NCBI GenBank assembly: GCA_019358875.1
Contig: JAHHIF010000035.1
Location: 1-64,000 of the forward strand
Length of the DNA: 64,000 bases
Direction: 5' to 3'
Source of the DNA: Symplocastrum torsivum CPER-KK1
GTDB lineage: Bacteria; Cyanobacteriota; Cyanobacteriia; Cyanobacteriales; Coleofasciculaceae
The notes under the pieces were generated by a model that had not been told where the DNA came from, made no database searches, and worked only from the letters and a program-made list of their open reading frames with translations. Positions 18,571-25,692 of this stretch are shown here, piece by piece (position 1 is the stretch's first letter; each line of letters opens with the position of its first letter). Both the position numbers and the translations under genes were made by a program.

Positions 18571-18969
18571 ATGATAGACACACCAACGATTAAATTCACA
18601 TTTGCGGTTAATGACCCAGAACTAGACGATGAGGAACGGCAAGAGACAGCGCGAAAGCTTCTGCGTGAACTGCGCCAACTCGATGAAGTAGAAAATGCTG
18701 ACTTTGCCAAAGACTCGGACTTAGAACCGGGAGCTAGGTCAGTCCTAGCAACTATAGTGGGAGTTCTAACGGCTGAAGTTAGTATAGAAAACATTCAGAA
18801 GGTTTTGGGCTTTATTGGCGATCGCATTCCGAATAAACCCGTCGTTATTAAAGTAAAAGTGGGCGAACAGGAAGTCGAGATTGAAGCGAAAAGCCGTAAG
18901 GAGTTAGAAGACGCCGAGCAAGTTGTTCGTCAACTTTTAGAACAGATGCAAGAATCTGACGATGCCTAA
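18571..18969 (+). CDS. EACC1-like effector-associated component
   Basis: 132 residues from ATG 18571; an upstream start at 18547 would add eight atypical residues. It has an acidic, helical first half (DDEERQETARKLLRELRQLDEVENADF), then a small hydrophobic segment (ARSVLATIVGVLTAEVS), then a beta-strand pair VVIKVKVGEQEVEIEA and a C-terminal helix (LEDAEQVVRQLLEQM). This is the layout of the Effector-Associated Constant Component EACC1, described in comparative-genomics work on NTP-dependent conflict systems. Its stop codon region overlaps the start of the caspase gene by 8 bp, as expected for a coupled two-gene module. The family call rests on pattern and context, so it is moderate. Confidence 0.6.
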   Translation: MIDTPTIKFTFAVNDPELDDEERQETARKLLRELRQLDEVENADFAKDSDLEPGARSVLATIVGVLTAEVSIENIQKVLGFIGDRIPNKPVVIKVKVGEQEVEIEAKSRKELEDAEQVVRQLLEQMQESDDA

Positions 18970-20581
18970 GAAAGTAGCACTGCTGATTGGGGTCAGTCAG
19001 TACGAGGCAGGTTTGCCTGCACTTCCGGCTGCTCCCAATGATGTGGAAGCAATGCGGCGTGTGTTGCAAGACCTGAACATCGGTGGTTTTGATGAGGTGG
19101 AAACCCTGATTGACCCCGACCCAGTTACCATGCAAATAGCCATTGGCAAGCTGTTGAGAGGTTGTCAAAGGGAAGACCTTGCATTACTTTTCTTTTCGGG
19201 TCATGGCATCACTAATGATGATGGCAGACTCTATCTGACAACTCGTATCACTGATGAAGCCGCATTCAAGGAAACGTCTGTACCCGCTAGTTTCGTACAT
19301 GACGTGATGAATGACAGTCGGTGCAAGCGACAGGTCGTTATTCTCGACTGTTGCTACAGTGGTGCGTTTGCGGCAGGCTGGCAGCCTAAAAGCGGTGGTG
19401 CTGTTGATATTAAACGGGAGTTAGGGGGCGAAGGACGAGCAATTCTCACCTCTTCAACTGCCTTGCAAAAATCCTTTGAGCATGAAGGGTCGGGAATTTA
19501 TACTCGCTTCCTAGTTGAAGGGTTGGAGACAGGAGCAGCAGACACAGATGGAACGGGTACAATTTCCATCTTGGAGTTGCACGACTATGCCAAGGAGAAG
19601 GTGCAGGCGGCTAAACCCGCGATGAAGCCAGAAATTTACTCGCACAAAGAAGGCTTCAATATTACCCTGACTCGTTCGCCTGTAAACGACCCTGAATTGG
19701 AGTATCGCCGAGAGGCTGAGAAATGGGTTAAGAAGCGTCAGGGTGAAATTTCTCGTATTGGTCGCACAGCTTTAAACAAGTTAGCAACAAGGTTGAAGGT
19801 ATCGCCGGAAGTTACCAAAAGGATTGAAGCGGAAGTTCTAGCACCCTACGAGGAACACAAGGCAAATCTCAAGGAATACGAAGAGGTATTGATTGAAGCA
19901 CTAGAGCAGGAATCTCCTCTGAGTGAAGTGACTCGCGAGGAGTTGAAATATTTTCAGCAAGTTTTGGGTCTGACTGATGAAGATGTAGCGGGAATTGAAG
20001 AGTCAATTCTTTCGGAGCAAGAAGCAGAAGAAGTAAAAACACATCCAAAAACATCTAAAAGCTCTGCTTTTTCTGATGAAGACACTCCAAAATCCCAAAT
20101 CCCAAATCCCAAATCGGATGATCTTAGTTCTGAAAAGAATGTAGACTACACACGACTGCGGAATTTACTAGCAGATGGGAAGTGGAAAGAAGCAGATCAG
20201 GAAACTCTCGCTGTAATGCTTAAGGCAACAGGACGAGAAAAAGAAGGTTGGCTAAATATCGAGTCTATTGAAACGTTTCCTTGTACAGACCTCCGCACGA
20301 TTGACCGTCTTTGGGTAAAATACAGCGATGGGCGCTTCGGTTTTAGCGTACAGAAGCGCATCTGGGAGAGCGTAGGGGGAAAACCGGGCAAGTACGATGA
20401 GGAAATCTACAAAAAGTTTTGCGATCGCGTGGGGTGGCGCTTGAAAGGAGAATGGTTAACCTACTCCCATATTTCTTTTTCCCTTTTCGTTGCCCATTCG
20501 GGACACCTCCCTTTTGTGCTGCTGGGGTTTGGTGTGGGAAGGAAGATTCTCTTCTCTCGCGTCGAGACTTGTAAAGTGTAG
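18962..20581 (+). CDS. Caspase-family protease fused to a helical adaptor and a GUN4 domain
   Basis: 539 residues. Residues 1-~235 are a C14 caspase/metacaspase p20-type domain with catalytic His81 (FFSGHG) and Cys131 (LDCCYSG). Residues ~245-350 are helical (ISRIGRTALNKLATRL; LREEL-type repeats ending GLTDEDVAGIEE), like the adaptor found after cyanobacterial caspases. A low-complexity linker (~350-390) precedes a GUN4 domain (about 390-515: YTRLRNLLADGKWKEAD, RTIDRLWVKYSDGRFGFSVQ, IYKKFCDRVGWR, and the GHLP ending). GUN4 in photosynthetic organisms binds porphyrins and stimulates Mg-chelatase. Fused to a caspase it may act as a tetrapyrrole or light-stress sensor (inference). The start overlaps the EACC1-like gene. 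All caspase residues needed for activity are present. Confidence 0.85.
   Translation: MPKKVALLIGVSQYEAGLPALPAAPNDVEAMRRVLQDLNIGGFDEVETLIDPDPVTMQIAIGKLLRGCQREDLALLFFSGHGITNDDGRLYLTTRITDEAAFKETSVPASFVHDVMNDSRCKRQVVILDCCYSGAFAAGWQPKSGGAVDIKRELGGEGRAILTSSTALQKSFEHEGSGIYTRFLVEGLETGAADTDGTGTISILELHDYAKEKVQAAKPAMKPEIYSHKEGFNITLTRSPVNDPELEYRREAEKWVKKRQGEISRIGRTALNKLATRLKVSPEVTKRIEAEVLAPYEEHKANLKEYEEVLIEALEQESPLSEVTREELKYFQQVLGLTDEDVAGIEESILSEQEAEEVKTHPKTSKSSAFSDEDTPKSQIPNPKSDDLSSEKNVDYTRLRNLLADGKWKEADQETLAVMLKATGREKEGWLNIESIETFPCTDLRTIDRLWVKYSDGRFGFSVQKRIWESVGGKPGKYDEEIYKKFCDRVGWRLKGEWLTYSHISFSLFVAHSGHLPFVLLGFGVGRKILFSRVETCKV
20090..20115 (+). repeat. Heptamer repeat (STRR) inside the caspase-GUN4 linker
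   Basis: Three exact copies of AAATCCC followed by a partial fourth, in frame within the linker and encoding Q/N-I-P-N-P-K type residues. Such 7-mers are normally intergenic in filamentous cyanobacteria; here they lengthen a disordered linker. Confidence 0.8.
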
Positions 20582-20648
20582 CATTTAAGGGTTTCAGTTT
20601 TTTATAAAGATTTGCTACTAAGACAAATTCCACGAAGCAACGCCCTTT

Positions 20649-21440
20649 CTAGCTTTCCGTTACCTGGCACCGCAACCGCTGCGAAAGCATGACTCCTGCC
20701 GCAGGCTGGTTATAACAATTAGCAAAGACAAACTTTTCTGCAACGGCTTGCACCTCCGAATCGGGTGCTTTCCACTGCGCCCAAGGTAAAGCCATCTGTC
20801 CCGGAGAAGACTTTTTCGGCTTTCCCTTAACCACTAATCTAGCTAATAACTGACTCCCCCAATGATTTTTTGACTCAGGCTTCGGCTGGGTTCTATATTT
20901 TTTACAAAATCCTCGATACTTGGCAGCACCTTCCTCCAGTGTCTTTCCCAACGCCAAAAATGCTGGATGCCACTGGGTTAAACCCTCATCGCTCAATCGG
21001 TCGTATATCCCGTAGTTGCTGAAATCATAGAAAAATCCTTGTTGCATTCCAGCCGCTTTTGGGTTGGCATGGATGTATCGCAGCGTATTTAATGCCCTTC
21101 GCTTATCAGTATTGGCAAACCCTGTACTGTGATAGCGCTTTTCCCAAAAATGCCCCGTCCGATTGAGCATTCGATTGAAGCACATGGCAGTGTACCAATT
21201 CAGCAAATGCATGATTTTGGGTAAATCTTCGCTTCGAGTCGGTTCCATCAAATAATGGACGTGGTTGCTCATGATGCAGAGAGCATAGAGTTTAAACCGC
21301 TACTTGTCTTGTGCTTTCTTAATCGCATAAAGAAATACCTGTCGGCACTCCAAGTGGGTTAGGCGAAACTCCCGATTATTGCAACGAGTCGTGATGTGGT
21401 AACAATATCCGGGTTGAAGCTGACGGGATTGGCGAGGCAT
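20649..21440 (-). pseudogene. RAYT-type (REP-associated tyrosine) transposase interrupted by a TAG codon
   Basis: Y1/HUH transposase of the RAYT class. Reading from ATG 21440: MPRQSRQLQPGYCYHITTRC, then RHVFLYAI-like helix sequence up to AQDK, a TAG at 21300-21302, then in the same frame RFKLYALCI and MSNHVHYLMEP, which holds the HUH (H-x-H) metal motif. Downstream are GHFWEKRYHS, the LRYIHANPKAAGM motif and FSNYGIYDR. The stop replaces what is usually an aromatic residue before the R-F-K-L-Y strand, a one-base change from TAT or TAC. The second half keeps its own ATG (21272) but would lack the N-terminal strand. No flanking REP pair was identified. Confidence 0.8.
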
Positions 21441-21551
21441 TGGTAAAAGCAACACATCTGGTATCAGTACAAGAAGATAGCAGCAAAGTGTTTGTCTCTT
21501 TTGCGATCGCCTGGAGTCAACGGGAGCGATCGCACAACTACCCACAACACC

Positions 21552-21887
21552 TTACCGTTTTCTACCCGTTCGTTCTTTAGCTTTTTCATAAGCAGGGTCA
21601 TGCTCATCAAAGCTAACCACATAAACCCGTTTAGGTGATGGGGTTTCGTAGACACGATACACCAACCGAAAAGAAACACCTTCCCAATCTATGTCCAAGG
21701 TACGATAATCCCTCAGCCGTCCTGTCAAAGCATGATTAGGCAACCCACTACAACCGTAAGGATCGGCAGATAGAATAGGACGGTATTCATTGAGAAAATT
21801 TGTTCTGAGTTCCGGTGGCAATGCTGGTAAATCTTCACTTATTACCAAGGCGTGAGTCTGGAAAAGATACTTAGATCTAATAGCCAA
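21552..21887 (-). CDS. RelE/ParE-superfamily-like toxin
   Basis: 111 residues with the compact basic alpha/beta pattern of RelE/ParE toxins. There is an N-terminal helix region, then LRDYRTLDIDWEGVSFRLVY-type strands and a terminal strand KRVYVVSFDEHD with a basic C-terminal helix (AYEKAKERTGRKR). Known members cleave mRNA at the ribosome or poison gyrase; which applies is not visible. It starts 18 bp after the stop of the upstream partner gene (21906-22274), the usual antitoxin-first order. Assignment rests on fold pattern and gene pairing. Confidence 0.6.
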   Translation of the reverse strand: MAIRSKYLFQTHALVISEDLPALPPELRTNFLNEYRPILSADPYGCSGLPNHALTGRLRDYRTLDIDWEGVSFRLVYRVYETPSPKRVYVVSFDEHDPAYEKAKERTGRKR

Positions 21888-21905
21888 TTTGCCTCCAGAC
21901 CTAAG

Positions 21906-22274
21906 TTAACTTGAAGGAGTATCAGACTTTCCAGCAGCCAGTTGCTCGACATTTTGTGCAGCCTGACTCACCGTCATAATTTTCCAACCCTGTTGCCTCA
22001 AAGCTTCAATTTCCGGGTCAAACTCTTGCTCATCTTCTACGATAGTAATCCCAAAAGTTGGGTCATCTACGTCTACATAATCGTTAGGATCGGGTAGCCT
22101 AAGACCGCGTTGGGCCTCCCTGATAATGCGGCTAAACAAATCCCGATGCGCTTTGTGGTCAGTCGGAGCAACTTCAAGTTCCATCCGCAGACTCTGCAAT
22201 AGAGACTCTAACTCGTCAAGCGTGTAAAAATGATGGCGAGTAATCTCTTCTACCTGCGAGTTACTGACTTCCAT
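21906..22274 (-). CDS. Putative antitoxin partner (hypothetical)
   Basis: 122 residues, acidic (many D and E, for example VDVDDPTFGITIVEDEQEFDPE), with an N-terminal helix (HHFYTLDELESLLQSLRMEL) and a disordered C-terminus (QLAAGKSDTPSS). No clear DNA-binding motif was recognised. It is 18 bp upstream of the RelE/ParE-like gene on the same strand, and acidic character suits an inhibitor of a basic toxin. It could alternatively be an unrelated small protein. Confidence 0.5.
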   Translation of the reverse strand: MEVSNSQVEEITRHHFYTLDELESLLQSLRMELEVAPTDHKAHRDLFSRIIREAQRGLRLPDPNDYVDVDDPTFGITIVEDEQEFDPEIEALRQQGWKIMTVSQAAQNVEQLAAGKSDTPSS

Positions 22275-22487
22275 AGCTTTATCAGATGGTCTATTCAGTT
22301 TATCGTAGCAAAGTCAACCCATCTGCCTTTCAAGCTAAATCAAGGGACACACTTACCGTTACCTCTGAATCCTAAAAGAAGCGAAAAATTTGCGGCTTCC
22401 ATCCGAATCCAACATAACCTTGCTGCTAAAGCTTCCATTGGGTAAACCAAACGCTCAGCCGCATCCAGACTTTTAGGTGACTGAAGT

Positions 22488-23246
22488 ATGACAACCGAAA
22501 AAATTGCTCTAGTAACTGGCGCTAACAAAGGGATTGGATTCGAGATCGTCCGACAACTTGCACAAGCAGGATTTCAGGTATTTTTGACAGCACGCGATCG
22601 CCAACGTGGAGAGGAGGCGAGGCAAAAATTGCAACAGGATGGATTCAACGTCGCATTCCTGCAACTCAATGTGGCAGATGAAACGAGTATCGATCAACTA
22701 GCAAAGGAACTCGCATCGCAGATTGACCATCTAGATGTGCTTGTCAACAACGCAGGTATCCTTCTAGATGAATCAAATGCCTCAATCCTTGACGTGGAAC
22801 CAGCAACAATTCTAGAAACCCTGCAAACAAACACAATGGGACCACTTCGCTTAATCCAGAAACTTGTCCCCCTCCTTACCAAAAGCGATGCCGGAAAAGT
22901 AGTTAATGTCTCCAGTGGTGGTGGTCAACTAACAGACATGGGTGATTGGGCACCTGCTTATTCCCTATCGAAAACCGCCTTAAATGCCGTGACAGGCATG
23001 ATGGCATCAGCACTTAAGGATAAACACATCGTTGTGAACTCGATTTGTCCGGGTTGGGTTCGTACTGACATGGGTGGCTCCAGTGCTTCGCGCTCCGTTG
23101 AACAAGGGGCTGACACTGTAACGTGGCTAGCGACGGAAGCGCCCTTCGACTTAACGGGTAAATTTTGCGCGATCGAAAGGTCATTCCTTGGTAAGAATGA
23201 GAGGCTAATCGAGTCGCTTGGCGTAAGGCGATCGCAATTAAGATGA
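22488..23246 (+). CDS. SDR-family oxidoreductase (carbonyl reductase type) with frameshifted C-terminus
   Basis: Classical short-chain dehydrogenase: cofactor motif TGANKGIG (residues 9-16), NNAG, catalytic Ser in VNVSSGGG and YSLSKTALN (Y-x-x-x-K). It resembles plant/animal-type carbonyl reductases acting on quinones and aldehydes with NADPH. The natural end of this group is G-K-F-W-R-D-R-K-V-I-P-W. Here GKF is followed by CAIERSFLG and an unrelated tail of about 24 residues. Inserting one G after TTTTG (23166-23167) restores exactly FWRDRKVIPW and a TAA at 23192-23194. So the frame carries a one-base deletion, or the sequence an error, at that point. The catalytic core is intact. It is first in a three-gene oxidoreductase/GST run. 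Confidence 0.85.
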   Translation: MTTEKIALVTGANKGIGFEIVRQLAQAGFQVFLTARDRQRGEEARQKLQQDGFNVAFLQLNVADETSIDQLAKELASQIDHLDVLVNNAGILLDESNASILDVEPATILETLQTNTMGPLRLIQKLVPLLTKSDAGKVVNVSSGGGQLTDMGDWAPAYSLSKTALNAVTGMMASALKDKHIVVNSICPGWVRTDMGGSSASRSVEQGADTVTWLATEAPFDLTGKFCAIERSFLGKNERLIESLGVRRSQLR

Positions 23247-23288
23247 CTCGATACCATGACGGAAATAAAACAATCAGGAGGAAGACGA

Positions 23289-24173
23289 GTGAACAACGTT
23301 GTTGGTTTTATCGGTTTAGGCAGCATGGGTTTGCCAATCGCCACGAATCTTGTTGATGGCTATAAGCTCCGAGTCTATAACCGAACACCTGAGAAAGCCC
23401 AATCGCTTGTAAATAAGGGTGCCGAATTAGCAAATAGTCCGGCTGATGTGGTGGAACCGGGTGGGGTTGTAATCTCAATGCTGGCAAACGATCAGGCTCT
23501 CGAAGAGGTTGTTTTGAGCGAAGGTGGCATCCTGGAAAAGCTTGGTTCTGGTGGCGTTCATATCTCAATGAGTACCGTTGCACCCGCTACAGCTCAGCGT
23601 TTAGCCCAACAGCACGAACAACAAGGCTCATATTACCTAGCAACACCTGTATTTGGGCGACCTGAGGCAGCAGCAGCACGGAAGTTGTGGATTTGCCTCT
23701 CAGGAAATGAAGCGGCTAAAGAACGAGTGCTACCGCTTTTGAATGGATTAGGGCAAAAAGTATTCGATTTTGGAGAGCAGGTTGGTGCGGCAAATGTTGT
23801 CAAGCTTACAGGCAACTTCCTCATCGTCTCAGCCCTCGAAGCGATGGCAGAAGCCTTTACTCTTGCTGAGAAGAATGGAATTGAGCGAACTCAGGTGGCT
23901 GAGCTATTTGGTCAAACCCTCTTTGCCTGTCCTATTTATCAAAATTATGGACGTGCGATCGCTCAAGAGCAATATGAGCCAGCAGGTTTCAAACTGTCTC
24001 TGGGGTTGAAGGATGTTGACTTAGTTTTGCAGACTGCCCAGGAAAGCCAGATGCCAATGCCCCTCGCCAGTTTAGTTCACGACCGTTTGATAGCAGCAGT
24101 TGCTAAAGGACGGGGAGAGATTGATTGGACAGGACTAGCGCTGGGTGTATCTGAAGATGCAGGACTCAAGTAA
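23289..24173 (+). CDS. NAD(P)-dependent beta-hydroxyacid dehydrogenase-like oxidoreductase
   Basis: 294 residues from GTG 23289, chosen because AGGAGG (23276-23281) sits 7 nt upstream; an ATG at 23256 would overlap that ribosome binding site. Rossmann motif GFIGLGSMG at the N-terminus, NRT after beta-2 (NADPH-type), the substrate-loop region THISMSTV-like (VHISMSTVAPATA) and the catalytic-lysine helix GAANVVKLTGNFL (K in V-K-L-x-G-N). This is the HIBADH/GLYR family, which reduces small aldehydes such as succinic semialdehyde or glyoxylate in studied members. Gap to the SDR gene is about 40 bp, same strand. Confidence 0.85.
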   Translation: MNNVVGFIGLGSMGLPIATNLVDGYKLRVYNRTPEKAQSLVNKGAELANSPADVVEPGGVVISMLANDQALEEVVLSEGGILEKLGSGGVHISMSTVAPATAQRLAQQHEQQGSYYLATPVFGRPEAAAARKLWICLSGNEAAKERVLPLLNGLGQKVFDFGEQVGAANVVKLTGNFLIVSALEAMAEAFTLAEKNGIERTQVAELFGQTLFACPIYQNYGRAIAQEQYEPAGFKLSLGLKDVDLVLQTAQESQMPMPLASLVHDRLIAAVAKGRGEIDWTGLALGVSEDAGLK

Positions 24174-24214
24174 GCACTTCAAAATTCAAATTACCAAATT
24201 AGGAGAAAAAACTC

Positions 24215-24913
24215 ATGATTGAGCTTTACTACTGGACAACACCAAACGGTCACAAGATTACGATGTTTCTTGAGGAAGCTGAATTGCCCTACACCATCAT
24301 TCCCATCAATATTGGTACTGGCGATCAGTTTAAGCCCGACTTTCTCAAAATTGCTCCCAATAATCGTATCCCGGCGATTATTGATCGCGAACCTGCTGAT
24401 GGTGGTGAGCCGATTTCGCTCTTTGAATCAGGTGCAATCCTGCTGTACTTGGCAGAAAAAACCGGGAAGCTGATTCCTTCTGATTTACGCGATCGCGTTG
24501 AAATTCTCCAGTGGTTATTTTGGCAGATGGGGGGACTTGGTCCAATGGCGGGACAGAATCATCACTTCAGCCAATACGCTCCAGAAAAACTCCCCTATGC
24601 AATTGACCGCTATGTGAATGAGACAGGACGCTTGTATGCTGTCCTGGATAAGCGACTGGCAGATAGAGAATTTGTGGCTGGCAACTATTCCATCGCTGAT
24701 ATTGCTGCCTATCCTTGGATTGTGCCTTATGAACGCCAAGGGCAGAAACTAGAGGATTTTCCAAATCTGAAGCGCTGGTTTGAGACGATTCAGGCACGTC
24801 CGGCGACGGTTCGTGCTTACGAGAAGGCAGAGGCATTTAAAAATCAAGCACTCGATATCGAACAGTCGCGCTCGTTGTTATTCAATCAGTCGGCAAAGAC
24901 GGTGCAGCCCTAA
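24215..24913 (+). CDS. Glutathione S-transferase (YfcG/Ure2-like)
   Basis: 232 residues with an N-terminal thioredoxin-fold (LYYWTTPNGHKITMFLEE, NNRIPAIID, cis-Pro, then the FESGAILLYLAEK glutathione-binding motif with E-S) and an all-helical C-terminal domain (FVAGNYSIADIAAYPWI N-capping motif). The WTTPNGHK start with Thr/Asn rather than Ser/Cys is typical of the YfcG/YghU (nu) class, which has disulfide-bond reductase activity. AGGAGA lies 9 bp upstream of the ATG. It is third in the SDR/dehydrogenase/GST run, which suggests a detoxification operon. Confidence 0.88.
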   Translation: MIELYYWTTPNGHKITMFLEEAELPYTIIPINIGTGDQFKPDFLKIAPNNRIPAIIDREPADGGEPISLFESGAILLYLAEKTGKLIPSDLRDRVEILQWLFWQMGGLGPMAGQNHHFSQYAPEKLPYAIDRYVNETGRLYAVLDKRLADREFVAGNYSIADIAAYPWIVPYERQGQKLEDFPNLKRWFETIQARPATVRAYEKAEAFKNQALDIEQSRSLLFNQSAKTVQP

Positions 24914-25059
24914 ACTTCGCGGCGAAATCCCATCAGTTTTGGTTTCTATGTGTGCCAAAAGACGGAAAAATGAAACCGTGAATTACTTCTTAGGGGACAC
25001 GTTCCATTGCAGCAATAGTTTTAAGGTTAATACAATAGGGGCGCAAGGAGAAGAATAGA

Positions 25060-25521
25060 GTGAATCCACCTGCAACTATGAAGAAATTGCTAATGACTGC
25101 GCCATTTGTACTGGGTGTGATCGCTTTCGTTAGCTTTGATCTGCCTCAGTCAGCGGTTCTCGGCAAACAAAATCAGTCAACTTCAGCACAGCCGAAAGTA
25201 GCAGAGCCAAAAGCGGATGGTTTATTTTTATATGGCGAAGCTCCTCAGCCTAAGCAAACAGGTAAAGGGTATGTGGTATTTCAACGTGAACAGGGAAAAG
25301 TGGTAGGAGCCACGTACTTCCCTAGTTCCGAGTTTGAGTGCTTTACAGGTTCCGAAAAAAATAACACGTTAGATGTTAAGTCGGTGGGAGTTGGTGAACC
25401 CCAAATTGCGGCAACAAAAATCAATCTGTCAAACCTGCATCAAATTAAATCGATTAGTGCTGATGAGGAACGCTTAATCTCTGTCTGTAAGCAAGAAACA
25501 GCTTCACCTATCAACAAGTAA
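25060..25521 (+). CDS. Secreted/periplasmic conserved hypothetical protein
   Basis: 153 residues with a signal peptide: KK, then LLMTAPFVLGVIAFVSF, then a small-residue cleavage region. The GTG at 25060 has AAGGAG nine bases upstream; an in-frame ATG at 25078 is the alternative and leaves the signal peptide intact. The mature part has two conserved-looking stretches (DGLFLYGEAPQPKQTGKGYVVF and VVGATYFPSSEFECF) followed by a single Cys near the end. The type recurs in cyanobacteria without assigned function. Confidence 0.6.
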   Translation: MNPPATMKKLLMTAPFVLGVIAFVSFDLPQSAVLGKQNQSTSAQPKVAEPKADGLFLYGEAPQPKQTGKGYVVFQREQGKVVGATYFPSSEFECFTGSEKNNTLDVKSVGVGEPQIAATKINLSNLHQIKSISADEERLISVCKQETASPINK

Positions 25522-25692
25522 CCTCGCTAATTAGTTAACCACTCTACACCGAGTACATAAAGTGAGCAGCATTGCTGGTTCGCTCCAGGCGATCGCATCT
25601 CACTCTCTGTGCAACTTGAGCCTCTCCATTAATCTCAGTACTGAGAGAATTAAATATTGATCCAGATACAATTTAATACAAATTAGCGATCG

